Assembly (NCBI RefSeq): GCF_004362805.1
Contig: NZ_SNYF01000008.1
Span: 357,443-421,442 of the forward strand
Direction of reading: 5' to 3'
Length of the DNA: 64,000 nucleotides
Source of the DNA: Algoriphagus boseongensis
Lineage (GTDB): Bacteria > Bacteroidota > Bacteroidia > Cytophagales > Cyclobacteriaceae
How positions within the stretch are numbered: position 1 is the first letter of the stretch; every line of letters starts with the position of its first letter. Under the pieces are notes generated by a model. The model was not told where the DNA came from. It searched no databases and was given only the letters and a program-made list of their open reading frames with translations. Position numbers and translations under genes: made by a program. Positions 50,747 through 60,126 of the stretch are shown here, one piece after another.

Positions 50747-51850
50747 TTGAAAAAAGTTTACATCATTTCAGGCGAGCGATCAGGAGACCTTCATGCCTCT
50801 AATTTGGTTTTGGCGATGAAAAGATTAGATCCTGAAATTTCATTTCGAGGAATGGGAGGGAGCTATTCTGAAGAAGCAGGAGTAGAGCTGGCTGTCGACT
50901 ATAAAGACGTTGCGTTGATGGGTTTTTTGGAAGTGGTTTTGGGCTTTCGAAAAGTAATTAAGTACCTCAATCTGGTCAAGAATGATATTCAAAAATACAG
51001 ACCAGATGCTTTGATCCTAGTTGATTATGGTGGATTCAATATGAAAATTGCTGCATATGCCAAAGAGCAAGGGATTGCAGTTCATTATTATATTCCTCCA
51101 AAAGTCTGGGCTTGGAATCAAAACCGAGCGCTCCAACTAAAGGCAATTACTCATCAGATTTATTCCATTTTACCTTTTGAGCCTGAATTTTTTGAAAAGT
51201 TTGGAATGAAAGTCCATTATGTGGGTAACCCCCTTCTGGATGAAATTAGTAAGTTTAAAACCCATGATTTCTTCTTTCAAAAAAATGAGCTGAATTACCT
51301 GCCTATCATTGCTCTTTTGCCAGGAAGCAGAAAACAAGAGATTAAGGGCATGTTGGACAAAATGATTGCTTTGGTCAAAGAATTTCCAAATGCCCAGTTT
51401 GTGGTGGCTGGAGTGGATAGTTTGCCGGAATCCCTTTATGCTCCTGCCAAATCTGCTGGAATTAAGTTGGTGTTCAACCAGACTTATGATTTGCTTTCCC
51501 ATGCCACTGCAGCCGTGGTGACTTCTGGAACTGCGACTTTGGAGACCGCTTTATTTAGAGTTCCTCAAATAGTGGTTTATCGTACTTCATCGATTTCATA
51601 CCAAATCGCTAAGCGTTTGATACGTGTTCCTTTTATCTCACTGCCTAATTTAATTGCAGGCAAAGAAGTAGTCAAAGAGTTGATTCAGGATGATTTTTCA
51701 GTGGGAAATCTGAAAAATGAGCTTCAAAGGATATTTACCAATGTGGTTTATAAGGGTGAAATGCTACAAGGGTATGACCTGATTTTGGAAAAAATTGGTG
51801 ACCAAAGCGCATCTGATACTACAGCAAAATATATCTTGGATAGCATATAA
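50747..51850 (+). CDS. lpxB: Lipid-A-disaccharide synthase
   Basis: LpxB joins UDP-diacylglucosamine and lipid X in lipid A synthesis, at the inner face of the inner membrane. The 367 residues begin MKKVYIISGERSGDLHASNLV, with VDYGGFNMKIA, YYIPPKVWAWNQNRA, LPGSRKQEI and VTSGTATLETALF all typical. The start codon is TTG at 50747. No ATG lies in frame before the conserved ISGExSGD motif, so TTG is required. It stands apart from other lpx genes. Confidence 0.93.
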   Translation: MKKVYIISGERSGDLHASNLVLAMKRLDPEISFRGMGGSYSEEAGVELAVDYKDVALMGFLEVVLGFRKVIKYLNLVKNDIQKYRPDALILVDYGGFNMKIAAYAKEQGIAVHYYIPPKVWAWNQNRALQLKAITHQIYSILPFEPEFFEKFGMKVHYVGNPLLDEISKFKTHDFFFQKNELNYLPIIALLPGSRKQEIKGMLDKMIALVKEFPNAQFVVAGVDSLPESLYAPAKSAGIKLVFNQTYDLLSHATAAVVTSGTATLETALFRVPQIVVYRTSSISYQIAKRLIRVPFISLPNLIAGKEVVKELIQDDFSVGNLKNELQRIFTNVVYKGEMLQGYDLILEKIGDQSASDTTAKYILDSI

Positions 51851-51854
51851 AAAT

Positions 51855-51883
51855 AAAGCCCTGCTGAGTGGCAGGGCTTTTAT
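51855..51883. terminator. Bidirectional terminator between lpxB and clpX
   Basis: AAAGCCCTGC (51855-51864) and GCAGGGCTTT (51871-51880) form a perfect 10-bp stem in the 32-base gap between converging genes. Confidence 0.9.
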
Positions 51884-53106
51884 TAGGCAACTTGAAGTCT
51901 TTTAAATTTCGATTTTTCAAACTGGAATTTGGCATAAGCCGAGTCAATCACCAATTCTTTAATAGTATCATCGGAAGGCAATTCATACATGGCGTCAGTG
52001 ATAATCGCCTCACAAATTGAGCGAAGACCTCGAGCTCCCAAATTGTATTCCACTGCTTTGTCTACAATAAAATCCAAAGCGCTATCCTCGAACTTCAGCG
52101 CTACTCCTTCCATTGCCAAAAGCTTGGTGTATTGTTTTACCAATGCATTTTTTGGTTCGGTTAGGATTCGCTTCAGGGCTTCCTTGTGCAAGGGATCTAA
52201 ATGAGTCAAAACAGGAAGCCGTCCGATCAATTCTGGGATCAATCCAAAGGCTTTCAAATCTTGTGCAGTAACGTATTGAAGTAGATTTTCCCTGTCCGCC
52301 ACCATGGTTCCTTTGGCTTTGCTGAACCCCATCGGCTGGGTGTTCAATCTTTTTCCGATATGTCTTGCAATTCCGTCAAAAGCTCCACCGCAAATGAACA
52401 GGATATTTTCCGTGTTTACCGCAATCATTTTTTGATCCGGATGCTTTCTACCTCCTTGTGGGGGTACATTTACTACAGTTCCTTCAAGAAGCTTGAGCAT
52501 GGCTTGCTGAACACCTTCTCCACTTACATCGCGAGTGATGGATGGGTTGTCTGATTTTCTAGCAATCTTATCAATCTCATCGATATATACGATTCCTCTC
52601 TCAGCGGCCTCTACATTGTAGTCAGCAGCCTGAAGTAATCGGGTAAGTATGCTTTCTACATCCTCACCAACATATCCTGCTTCTGTAAGAACTGTGGCAT
52701 CAGCGATGCAAAAAGGAACTTCAAGAATCTTGGCTAAAGTCTTTGCCAAATAGGTTTTACCTGTTCCGGTATCACCAACCATGATAATGTTTGATTTCTC
52801 AATCTTGATTTCATCATGATCTTCCTTTTGTTGAAGACGCTTGTAATGGTTATAAACCGCCACAGTAAGCACCTTTTTCGCATCTTCTTGGCCAATGACG
52901 TATTGATCCAAGTAGGAGGTAAGTTCCTTCGGTTTTTTGAGATTAAACTTTGGTTTGGCGGTAGATTTTTTGGTCTTTTCCTCCTCTCCTAAGATTAAGT
53001 GAGCTTGTTCGATGCAGAAATTACAGATATGGGCAGAAATACCCGATACCATCAGATCCACATCTTTCTTATTTCTGCCACAAAAGGAGCAGGTAACTTG
53101 AGCCAT
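51883..53106 (-). CDS. clpX: ATP-dependent Clp protease ATP-binding subunit ClpX
   Basis: A 407-residue AAA+ unfoldase that feeds substrates to ClpP. The N-terminal zinc finger [17 protein letters not shown]...CNFC is intact, followed by Walker [13 protein letters not shown] (about 115), Walker [13 protein letters not shown] and sensor regions with [11 protein letters not shown] and [12 protein letters not shown]. The ClpP-docking IGF-type loop appears as [13 protein letters not shown]. Its ATG overlaps the clpP stop by one base. Confidence 0.97.
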   Translation of the reverse strand: MAQVTCSFCGRNKKDVDLMVSGISAHICNFCIEQAHLILGEEEKTKKSTAKPKFNLKKPKELTSYLDQYVIGQEDAKKVLTVAVYNHYKRLQQKEDHDEIKIEKSNIIMVGDTGTGKTYLAKTLAKILEVPFCIADATVLTEAGYVGEDVESILTRLLQAADYNVEAAERGIVYIDEIDKIARKSDNPSITRDVSGEGVQQAMLKLLEGTVVNVPPQGGRKHPDQKMIAVNTENILFICGGAFDGIARHIGKRLNTQPMGFSKAKGTMVADRENLLQYVTAQDLKAFGLIPELIGRLPVLTHLDPLHKEALKRILTEPKNALVKQYTKLLAMEGVALKFEDSALDFIVDKAVEYNLGARGLRSICEAIITDAMYELPSDDTIKELVIDSAYAKFQFEKSKFKRLQVA

Positions 53107-53780
53107 TATTTAGTTTTTTTTACTAAAACTTCATCAATTAAGCCGTACTCTTTGGCTTCAGGAGCTTTCAACCAATAATCACGGTCTGAATCTCTTTCGA
53201 TTTCTTCAAATGTTTTCCCTGTGTGATTGGAAAGGATCTGATACAATTCTTGACGCATGGCAAGAATCAATTTCAATGAAATTTCCATGTCCTTGGATTG
53301 ACCCTGCATGCCTCCAGAAGGCTGGTGAATCATCACTCTGGAATGTTGCAAAGCAGATCTTTTATCTTTTGCACCTCCTGCCAAAAGTACGGCACCCATA
53401 GAAGCTGCAATACCTGTACAGATGGTTGCCACATCAGGGCCGATGTATTGCATGGTGTCATAGATTCCCAGACCTGCTGTCACGGAACCTCCTGGGCTAT
53501 TGATATAAAGCAAAACGTCTTTTTTAGAATCTACAGATTCCAAGAAAAGCAACTGAGCAACGATGATATTGGCAATATGATCGTCTACTCCGGTACCCAA
53601 GAAAATTATCCGATCCATAATCAATCGGGAGAAAACATCAATTTCCCGGAAATTTTGCGGTCTCTCTTCGATTACCGACCGAGTCATATTTTCGATATGA
53701 GTGGTATACTGGTCAAATGCAGTTCCACTAACGCCTTGATTGTGAATAGCGTACTTTCTGAATTCTTCTTTGTTGATCAT
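53106..53780 (-). CDS. clpP: ATP-dependent Clp protease proteolytic subunit ClpP
   Basis: 224 residues. The catalytic Ser is in [14 protein letters not shown], His in [11 protein letters not shown], and Asp in [38 protein letters not shown] is the substrate-groove strand. It follows tig after a terminator and is translationally coupled to clpX, the usual tig-clpP-clpX order. Confidence 0.97.
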   Translation of the reverse strand: MINKEEFRKYAIHNQGVSGTAFDQYTTHIENMTRSVIEERPQNFREIDVFSRLIMDRIIFLGTGVDDHIANIIVAQLLFLESVDSKKDVLLYINSPGGSVTAGLGIYDTMQYIGPDVATICTGIAASMGAVLLAGGAKDKRSALQHSRVMIHQPSGGMQGQSKDMEISLKLILAMRQELYQILSNHTGKTFEEIERDSDRDYWLKAPEAKEYGLIDEVLVKKTK

Positions 53781-53805
53781 TTTTGAGCTTGTTGTGGTAA
53801 CAAAA

Positions 53806-53834
53806 ATAAAAAAGTCCTTAAAAAAGGACTTTTC
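53806..53834 (-). terminator. Terminator between tig and clpP
   Basis: On the minus strand AAAAGTCCTT and AAGGACTTTT pair around an A/T loop and are followed by six T. It suggests clpPX is transcribed mostly on its own. Confidence 0.8.
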
Positions 53835-53855
53835 AATATAACTCTCTAAATCGAT

Positions 53856-55184
53856 TTACTTCTCCAAAAGTTCCTTGAATTCGTCGATTGAAATGTTCTT
53901 TTCTTTCAAATCAATCTTTTCCTGAACGAAAGCAAGTACTTTATCATTCTGGACTGAGGTCAACATGTTCATGTAGTTTTGACCTTCATTTCCTTTTAAA
54001 TAATTGTCTACAAAAACGTCCATGCTCGCTTCCAATTGAGCGCCAAGGCCTGAAGAGGCAAATTGTTCACGGATCATTTCCTTAGTCTTCTCAATTACGT
54101 CAGCATGCTCAGCTTGGATTCCGTTGTCTTTGGCAATTTGATTTGAAATCAAAGACCAAGTCAGTTGGTTGGCGTAGATTGGATATTCTTTCTCCACATC
54201 TTCTTCAGTCACTTTTCCATCATTGGCTCTGATCAACCATTCTTTAAGGAAAGTATCTGGCAAGTCAATTTTAGCTTTTTCAACCAAAACTTTCTTCAAT
54301 TCTTCTTCAGTGAAGACTTTAGATTCGCGATCATAGCTAGACTGCAAGGTCTCGCGAACTTTTTCAGTAAATTCTTCCAAAGATTTTACCTGATCAGGTC
54401 CGAAGATTTTATCAAAAAACTCTTGGTTAAGCTCAGCTTCAGCAGTTCTATTGATGTTTTTAACAGTGAATGTGAAAGCTCCTTTTGCCTCAGCAGCTTC
54501 TTCAGCAGAAAGTCCAAAAGCCTCAGACCATTCGTCTTTCTTAACTTCCTTAGCCTCAAATTCAACAACAGCTTCTTTAGAAATGCCAATGAATTTTGCA
54601 GCTAGTTTTTTAGAAAGTTTAGAAGTTGGAAGGGAAAGAGTCTTGGAAAAATTTCCATCAATGACTTTAAGGTCACCGTAAATATTGTCACCTGCCTCTG
54701 AAACTTCAGGGTTGGTACTTTCACCGTATTGAGACTTCAAGTTGTCGATTGTCTCATTCACCAATTTGTCATCTACCTTAATAGAATATTTTGTTCCTTT
54801 GGTTTTATTATCTAAAGGAAGTTCTACTGACTCAACAAATCCAATTTTGTATTCGAAGTCAAAATCTTTTTGAGCCTTCCAATCGATGGAATTATCTTCT
54901 TTTTCTACTGGAAGTGGTTCGCCTAAAATGCGAAATGTTTGCTCTTTTAAGTAGTTGTTTAGGGATTCACTCAGGATGGAATTGATTTCGTCCACCAAAA
55001 CAGACATTCCGTAAATATTTTTAACCATGGAAACAGGAGCCTTTCCAGGTCTAAAACCTTTGATGGCAGCTTTCTTTGCGTAATCTTTTAGTTTCGCATC
55101 TACCTTTGGTTGATAATCTGCTTCGTTTAGCTTAATTTTAATTAAGGCTTGATTTGCTGAATGCTTGTCTAATGTAATTTCCAA
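53856..55184 (-). CDS. tig: Trigger factor
   Basis: A 442-residue ribosome-associated chaperone. The N-terminal ribosome-binding signature GFRPGKAPVSMVKNIYG is present near residue 42, followed by the divergent FKBP-like middle and a long helical C-terminal arm. The start codon appears to be TTG at 55184 (MEITLDKHSANQALIKI); no ATG precedes the conserved N-terminus in frame. It lies behind tRNA-Leu and the tRNA terminator on the same strand. Confidence 0.94.
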   Translation of the reverse strand: MEITLDKHSANQALIKIKLNEADYQPKVDAKLKDYAKKAAIKGFRPGKAPVSMVKNIYGMSVLVDEINSILSESLNNYLKEQTFRILGEPLPVEKEDNSIDWKAQKDFDFEYKIGFVESVELPLDNKTKGTKYSIKVDDKLVNETIDNLKSQYGESTNPEVSEAGDNIYGDLKVIDGNFSKTLSLPTSKLSKKLAAKFIGISKEAVVEFEAKEVKKDEWSEAFGLSAEEAAEAKGAFTFTVKNINRTAEAELNQEFFDKIFGPDQVKSLEEFTEKVRETLQSSYDRESKVFTEEELKKVLVEKAKIDLPDTFLKEWLIRANDGKVTEEDVEKEYPIYANQLTWSLISNQIAKDNGIQAEHADVIEKTKEMIREQFASSGLGAQLEASMDVFVDNYLKGNEGQNYMNMLTSVQNDKVLAFVQEKIDLKEKNISIDEFKELLEK

Positions 55185-55212
55185 GGTGTATCGTATTAAA
55201 CAGATGTTGAAT

Positions 55213-55265
55213 TAAAAACCCCCAATCACTTTCCTGTCTGATCAAAACAGTGGAGTGATTGAGGG
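55213..55265 (-). terminator. Terminator behind tRNA-Leu
   Basis: On the minus strand CCCTCAATCACT pairs with AGTGATTGGGGG (one T-G pair) and runs into TTTTT, between the tRNA and tig. The loop is long (about 23 bases) and has its own weak pairing. Confidence 0.75.
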
Positions 55266-55274
55266 CTTGAGCTG

Positions 55275-55356
55275 TGCGGATGGAGGGACTCGAACCCCCA
55301 TGCCTCGCGGCGCTAGATCCTAAGTCTAGTGCGTCTACCAATTTCGCCACATCCGC
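55275..55356 (-). tRNA. tRNA-Leu (anticodon UAG)
   Basis: Acceptor stem GCGGATG/CATCCGC (55350-55356 and 55276-55282) with discriminator A at 55275. The D arm contains AAATTGGTAGACGC; the anticodon stem CTAGA/TCTAG encloses CTTAGGA with anticodon TAG. A long variable arm (GCC-GCGA-GGC) and the T arm GGGGGTTCGAGTCCCTC confirm a class II tRNA of the Leu type. CCA is not encoded. Confidence 0.96.
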
Positions 55357-55416
55357 ATTGGATTCAATCAGACCGAGATTATTTGATCAAATGACCTCGT
55401 TTTCCAATTGTGGTTG

Positions 55417-55424
55417 CAAAGGTA
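55417..55424 (-). promoter_or_regulatory. Predicted tRNA-Leu promoter -7 box
   Basis: TACCTTTG on the minus strand, a perfect TAnnTTTG and identical to the box in the rRNA promoter at 63812. A TTG lies 21 bases upstream. The primary transcript would have a leader of about 55 bases before the mature tRNA. Confidence 0.65.
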
Positions 55425-55525
55425 AATACATATTCCAATTTTTCGCAAGTGTGAAGAAAAAATAATTCAGAAAAAATTGGAATCAATCCCATACTATCTC
55501 AAACTTTGAATAAAAATCCTCTCAT

Positions 55526-57742
55526 ATGATCCAAGTGGATTTAGAAGAAGAAAGAAACGAAATACTCAAACGCTACAGAAGACTGCTTCGTCAGGCAAAG
55601 CCGATTTTAAAACCCGGCGATACCAAGCTGATCAAAAAGGCATTCAACATATCCCTTGAGGCCCACAAGGATATGAGAAGAAAGTCTGGCGAACCCTACA
55701 TTTATCATCCCTTGGAAGTAGCCCTAGTCTGCGTAGAAGAAATAGGTCTGGGTACAACATCTATTATCGCAGCCCTACTTCATGATGTGGTGGAGGATAC
55801 TGACATGGAGCTGGAGGATATTCAGAGGGAGTTTGGCCACAAGGTCATGACCATTATTGATGGGTTGACCAAAATTTCCGGTGTATTTGATTATGGTAGC
55901 TCTCAGCAGGCGGAAAATTTCCGTAAAATGCTGCTTACCCTCTCGGATGATGTTCGGGTGATTTTGATCAAGATTGCAGACCGTCTCAATAACATGCGGA
56001 CTCTTGGAAGTATGCCAAGGCATAAGCAGTTGAAAATTGCCTCCGAGACCATGTATCTCTATGCTCCCTTAGCGCATAGGCTTGGCCTATATGCGATCAA
56101 GTCAGAGTTGGAAGATCTGTATCTGAAGTTTACTGATACAGAAACCTATCAGGAAATTGTCAAGAAAATCAACGAGTCTAAAAGCTACCGGAATAAATTC
56201 ATCAAGAATTTCATTCAGCCGATAGAGGAGGAATTAACTCGCCAAGGTTTCCACTTTACAATAAAAGGAAGACCCAAATCTGTTTATTCTATTTACAACA
56301 AAATGAAAAAGCAGGGGATACCTTTCGAAGAAGTGTATGACCTTTTTGCCATTCGAATCATTTTGGACAGTGAGTTAGAAAATGAAAAGGCAGATTGTTG
56401 GCAGGTTTATTCTGTAGTGACAGATTTTTACAGGCCAAATCCAGACAGGCTAAGAGACTGGATTAGTACCCCTAGGTCAAATGGCTACGAATCCCTGCAC
56501 ACCACGGTCATGAGTAATACCGGTCAATGGGTGGAGGTGCAAATCCGAACCTCCAGAATGGATGAAATCGCGGAAAAAGGGTATGCAGCCCATTGGAAAT
56601 ACAAGGAAAAGGATTCCTCTGGTAAATCCGGCTCTGGACTAGATGATTGGATTAATCAGGTCAGAAGTATGCTGGAATCCAATGACGGAAATGCCATTGA
56701 ATTCATGGATGACTTCAGAGGCAATCTATTCCACGATGAAGTTTTTGTCTTTACCCCTAAAGGAGATTTAAAAGTATTGCCTTTTGGCGCAACTGCCTTG
56801 GATTTTGCTTTTGAAATCCACACTGAAATTGGCGCAAAATGTATAGGGGCCAAAGTCAATCAAAAGCTGGTTCCTATCACCCATAAGCTGAAAAATGGGG
56901 ATCAGGTTGAGATTCTAACTTCCAATAAACAAAAGCCAAATGAAGATTGGCTGAATCACGTAGTCACTTCCAGGGCTAAGGCAAAAATTAAAGACGCTTT
57001 AAGAGAGGAGAAAAAATCCGCTATCTTGGATGGTCGAGAGATTGTGCAGAGAAAACTCAAAGCGATGAAAATTGAGTTTACCTCGGAAACAATCGAACAG
57101 CTTCGAGCTTACTTCGAACTCAAAACAGCTAATGAATTTTATTATCGAGTCGGGAAAGGAATTATTGATCCGACTTCTATCAAGTCTTTCAAGGACTTTA
57201 AGGAAAATCAAAAACTAAAGGCGAAGTCCTCTGAAAAAGTAAAAGACGAGTCTTCCTTTACCAAGGAAATCAAAAGCCTCAAAGGTCCGGATCACGATCA
57301 GTTGCTGATCGGAGAAGATATGGACGTCGTGGATTACATCCTTGCCAAATGCTGTAATCCAATCCCCGGTGATGATGTTTTCGGTTTTGTGACTGTCAAT
57401 GAAGGGATAAAAATCCACCGAACTTCCTGCCCAAATGCGCTCGAACTTCTTTCTAATCATGGAAATCGAGTGATTAAAGCCAGGTGGACTAGTCAAAAGG
57501 AAATTGCTTTTTTAGCAGGGCTAAGGATTGTAGGTACAGATCGGGTTGGTTTGATCAATGATGTTACCAAGGTGATTTCAAATGAATTGAAAGTAAATAT
57601 GAGATCCATTACCGTGGATTCTGATGCTGGAATTTTTGAAGGAACCATCAAACTTTATGTCCACAGTACCGAACACCTCGACCACCTGATAAAAAACCTT
57701 CAACAAGTAGACGGAATCATCAAAGTTTCCAGGTTTGATTAG
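55526..57742 (+). CDS. Bifunctional (p)ppGpp synthetase/hydrolase (RelA/SpoT family)
   Basis: 738 residues with the full Rel layout: HD hydrolase (about 50-200, with HPLEVALVC and intact HDVVEDTDM), synthetase (about 240-360, GRPKSVYSIYNKMKKQG and RSNGYESLHTTVM), TGS (about 395-460, VFVFTPKGDLKVLPFGATALDFAFEIH), helical/zinc-finger region with AKCCNPIPGDDVFGF, and C-terminal ACT (about 665-738). The hydrolase residues are present, so both making and breaking of the alarmone are expected. An AAACTTTG box lies about 25 bases upstream of the start. Confidence 0.96.
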   Translation: MIQVDLEEERNEILKRYRRLLRQAKPILKPGDTKLIKKAFNISLEAHKDMRRKSGEPYIYHPLEVALVCVEEIGLGTTSIIAALLHDVVEDTDMELEDIQREFGHKVMTIIDGLTKISGVFDYGSSQQAENFRKMLLTLSDDVRVILIKIADRLNNMRTLGSMPRHKQLKIASETMYLYAPLAHRLGLYAIKSELEDLYLKFTDTETYQEIVKKINESKSYRNKFIKNFIQPIEEELTRQGFHFTIKGRPKSVYSIYNKMKKQGIPFEEVYDLFAIRIILDSELENEKADCWQVYSVVTDFYRPNPDRLRDWISTPRSNGYESLHTTVMSNTGQWVEVQIRTSRMDEIAEKGYAAHWKYKEKDSSGKSGSGLDDWINQVRSMLESNDGNAIEFMDDFRGNLFHDEVFVFTPKGDLKVLPFGATALDFAFEIHTEIGAKCIGAKVNQKLVPITHKLKNGDQVEILTSNKQKPNEDWLNHVVTSRAKAKIKDALREEKKSAILDGREIVQRKLKAMKIEFTSETIEQLRAYFELKTANEFYYRVGKGIIDPTSIKSFKDFKENQKLKAKSSEKVKDESSFTKEIKSLKGPDHDQLLIGEDMDVVDYILAKCCNPIPGDDVFGFVTVNEGIKIHRTSCPNALELLSNHGNRVIKARWTSQKEIAFLAGLRIVGTDRVGLINDVTKVISNELKVNMRSITVDSDAGIFEGTIKLYVHSTEHLDHLIKNLQQVDGIIKVSRFD

Positions 57743-57770
57743 GCTTGAATCATTTCTTATCAACAAAAGT

Positions 57771-57778
57771 TATATTTG
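57771..57778 (+). promoter_or_regulatory. Predicted fur-like gene promoter -7 box
   Basis: TATATTTG, a perfect TAnnTTTG, 16 bases before the ATG at 57795. A TTG lies 23 bases upstream, slightly far. Confidence 0.5.
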
Positions 57779-57794
57779 AAAAAAATACGAAAAG

Positions 57795-58262
57795 ATGACT
57801 TTGAACACTGCTCATTTCGAGGAAGTCAAAAAGATATTTACTGCTTATCTGGAAACCCAAAAACTGCGAAAGACTCCTGAGCGATATGCTATTTTGGAGG
57901 AAATCTACAGCCGGACGGGACATTTTGATGTAGAAGGTTTGTACATCAGCATGAAAAACAAGAATTACCGAGTCAGTAGGGCTACAGTGTACAATACTTT
58001 GGATTTATTGGTTGAGTGCGATTTGGTGACCAAACATCAGTTTGGAAAGAACCTTGCCCAATTCGAAAAATCGTATGGGTACAAGCAGCATGACCATCTT
58101 ATCTGCGTGGATTGCAACCAAGTACTGGAATTCTGTGATCCAAGAATCCAAAACATCCAAAATACCGTAGGAGAAATTCTTGACTTTAAGGTCTTGCATC
58201 ATTCCTTGATTCTTTACGGAAATTGCCACAAAGTAAACTGCCCAAATAAAAAACTAAACTGA
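57795..58262 (+). CDS. Fur family transcriptional regulator
   Basis: 155 residues with the Fur layout: winged helix (about 20-85, [26 protein letters not shown] and [13 protein letters not shown]) and a metal-binding dimerisation domain. [17 protein letters not shown] holds the His/Cys metal site, and a C-terminal CHKVNC could hold a structural zinc with CVDC. Fur, Zur and PerR types cannot be told apart by eye. The stop overlaps the STAS gene start (TGATG). Confidence 0.9.
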   Translation: MTLNTAHFEEVKKIFTAYLETQKLRKTPERYAILEEIYSRTGHFDVEGLYISMKNKNYRVSRATVYNTLDLLVECDLVTKHQFGKNLAQFEKSYGYKQHDHLICVDCNQVLEFCDPRIQNIQNTVGEILDFKVLHHSLILYGNCHKVNCPNKKLN

Positions 58263-58603
58263 TGAAACTGACTTACACGCATCAAAAAGATGAAAAAGCC
58301 AACTATCTATTTATCCAAGGTGATCTGATCGGGGATGAGATAGGTCCAAAATTGGTGGAATTGGTTTCAGACGCTATTCAGGAAGGAGCAAAAACCTTTG
58401 TAATTGATCTGAGTGAGGTTCGTTACATTAGTTCGAGCGGAATTGGGCTTTTGATCACTATGCTTACAAAAATGAGAAATGTCGGAGGAGAGGTTTATCT
58501 CACTTCACCTTCTGAGCATGTCAAGAAGCTTTTGATCATTACTAAGCTGAATAACATTTTCACTGTATTTGATTCAGTGGAGGATTTTAAGGCAAAGAAA
58601 TAG
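58262..58603 (+). CDS. STAS domain protein (anti-sigma factor antagonist type)
   Basis: A 113-residue single STAS domain. TFVIDLSEVRYISSSGIGLLITMLTKMRNVGGEVYL includes the conserved Ser-Ser-Gly phosphorylation site of SpoIIAA-like proteins. Partner kinases and anti-sigma factors are not nearby. It is translationally coupled to the Fur-like regulator, an uncommon pairing. Confidence 0.88.
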   Translation: MKLTYTHQKDEKANYLFIQGDLIGDEIGPKLVELVSDAIQEGAKTFVIDLSEVRYISSSGIGLLITMLTKMRNVGGEVYLTSPSEHVKKLLIITKLNNIFTVFDSVEDFKAKK

Positions 58604-58624
58604 GTAGCACATACTCAATTTGTA

Positions 58625-58658
58625 AAAGGCTGCTTTTGGGCAGCCTTTACTGTTTTTT
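58625..58658 (+). terminator. Terminator of the fur-STAS unit
   Basis: AAAGGCTGC (58625-58633) and GCAGCCTTT (58640-58648) form a perfect 9-bp stem, followed by ACTG and six T. Confidence 0.85.
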
Positions 58659-58760
58659 AATTTCAAGCTGAAATAATAGCTGTTTCCCTTGGTTTTCTTT
58701 GCCCTTATCGCAAATTTCGCCCTTTAAAAAACTCAAAATTTCGCTTAGATCGCACATCAA

Positions 58761-60032
58761 ATGAAGATGGATGTATTGCTGGGTCTCCAGTGGGGAGATG
58801 AAGGAAAAGGTAAAATCGTTGACGTACTTGCGCCTCAATATGAGGTAGTTGCCAGATTTCAAGGTGGCCCAAATGCGGGTCATACACTAGAATTTGATGG
58901 CATAAAGCACGTCTTGCATCAAATTCCGTCTGGTATTTTTCGCTCTCAAATCCTCAATATCATCGGGAATGGAGTCGTTCTTGATCCGATTATTTTGAAA
59001 AAGGAAATCGATGGATTGGGGAAATTCTCCATTGACTACAGGAAAAATCTGGTGATTTCAAAAAAGGCTACCATAATAGTTCCTACCCATAAATTACTTG
59101 ATGCAGCATACGAGCAGTCTAAAGGAGATAAAAAAATTGGCTCAACCCTTAAAGGGATTGGACCTACGTATCAGGATAAAATTGGTAGATCTGCTTTAAG
59201 AATCGGAGATATTTTGAGCCCTGATTTCAGAGAAAAATATGATACGCTTTTGGAAAAGCACAAGACCACGCTTTCCTTCTACAATTATCCTTTGGATAAG
59301 TTAGAGGAAATGGAAAGCCAGTTTTTCGAAGCTGTTGAGTTTGTGAAAACGCTAAATCTGATTGACAGCGAATATGTGGTCAATGATGCTTTAGCTTCTA
59401 ACAAAAAGATTTTGGCAGAAGGAGCTCAAGGCTCTCTTTTGGACGTTGATTTTGGAAGCTATCCTTTTGTTACCAGTTCTAATACCATGACCGCTGGCGC
59501 TTGCACTGGCCTTGGTGTAGCTCCTTCTCGAATCGGTGAAGTCTTCGGGATTTTCAAAGCCTATTGTACACGAGTAGGTAGCGGACCTTTCCCTACAGAG
59601 CTTTTTGATGAGACTGGGGAGGCAATGAGAAAAGAAGGGAATGAATTTGGAAGCACCACAGGTCGTCCGAGAAGATGTGGATGGTTGGATATCCCTGCTT
59701 TGAAATATTCCATCATGATTAATGGGGTGACCCAATTATTTATGATGAAGGCTGATGTGTTGAATATTTTTGATGAAATCAAAATTTGTACACATTACGA
59801 ATTGCCGGATGGAAGCAAAATAGACCGATTGAGTTTTGAAATTACTGACATGGATGTGAAGCCAGTCTACAAGACAATGAAAGGCTGGCATTGCTCATTG
59901 GCAGATGTTCGCAAGTATGAAGATTTCCCTACAGAATTAAAAGACTATGTGACCTATCTAGAGTCTGAACTCCATGTGCCTATAAAACTGGTTTCGGTAG
60001 GCCCTGATAGAAGTCAGACCATTTTGAGGTAA
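58761..60032 (+). CDS. purA: Adenylosuccinate synthetase
   Basis: PurA makes adenylosuccinate from IMP, aspartate and GTP. The 423 residues (or 421 from the second Met) show LGLQWGDEGKGKIVD, GPNAGHT, KGIGPTYQDKIGR, LAEGAQGSLLDVDFGSYPFVT and TTGRPRRCGWLD. It lies in its own unit between two terminators. Confidence 0.97.
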   Translation: MKMDVLLGLQWGDEGKGKIVDVLAPQYEVVARFQGGPNAGHTLEFDGIKHVLHQIPSGIFRSQILNIIGNGVVLDPIILKKEIDGLGKFSIDYRKNLVISKKATIIVPTHKLLDAAYEQSKGDKKIGSTLKGIGPTYQDKIGRSALRIGDILSPDFREKYDTLLEKHKTTLSFYNYPLDKLEEMESQFFEAVEFVKTLNLIDSEYVVNDALASNKKILAEGAQGSLLDVDFGSYPFVTSSNTMTAGACTGLGVAPSRIGEVFGIFKAYCTRVGSGPFPTELFDETGEAMRKEGNEFGSTTGRPRRCGWLDIPALKYSIMINGVTQLFMMKADVLNIFDEIKICTHYELPDGSKIDRLSFEITDMDVKPVYKTMKGWHCSLADVRKYEDFPTELKDYVTYLESELHVPIKLVSVGPDRSQTILR

Positions 60033-60051
60033 CTAAAATAAATCTTTTAAG

Positions 60052-60086
60052 AAGCTCCTAGGATAATTCCTTGGAGCTTTTTGTTT
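60052..60086 (+). terminator. Terminator of purA
   Basis: AAGCTCC-T-AGG pairs with CCT-T-GGAGCTT (one T-T mismatch) and runs into TTTTTGTTTT, 20 bases after the stop. Confidence 0.85.
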
Positions 60087-60126
60087 TATGCGGCTATAGC
60101 CCCTATTTTCGAGAAAAAGAATTCCT

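Noticed and set aside
55138..55350. 70-codon minus-strand frame reading through the tRNA-Leu
   Set aside because: Its N-terminal half is the tRNA itself and the rest is the terminator.
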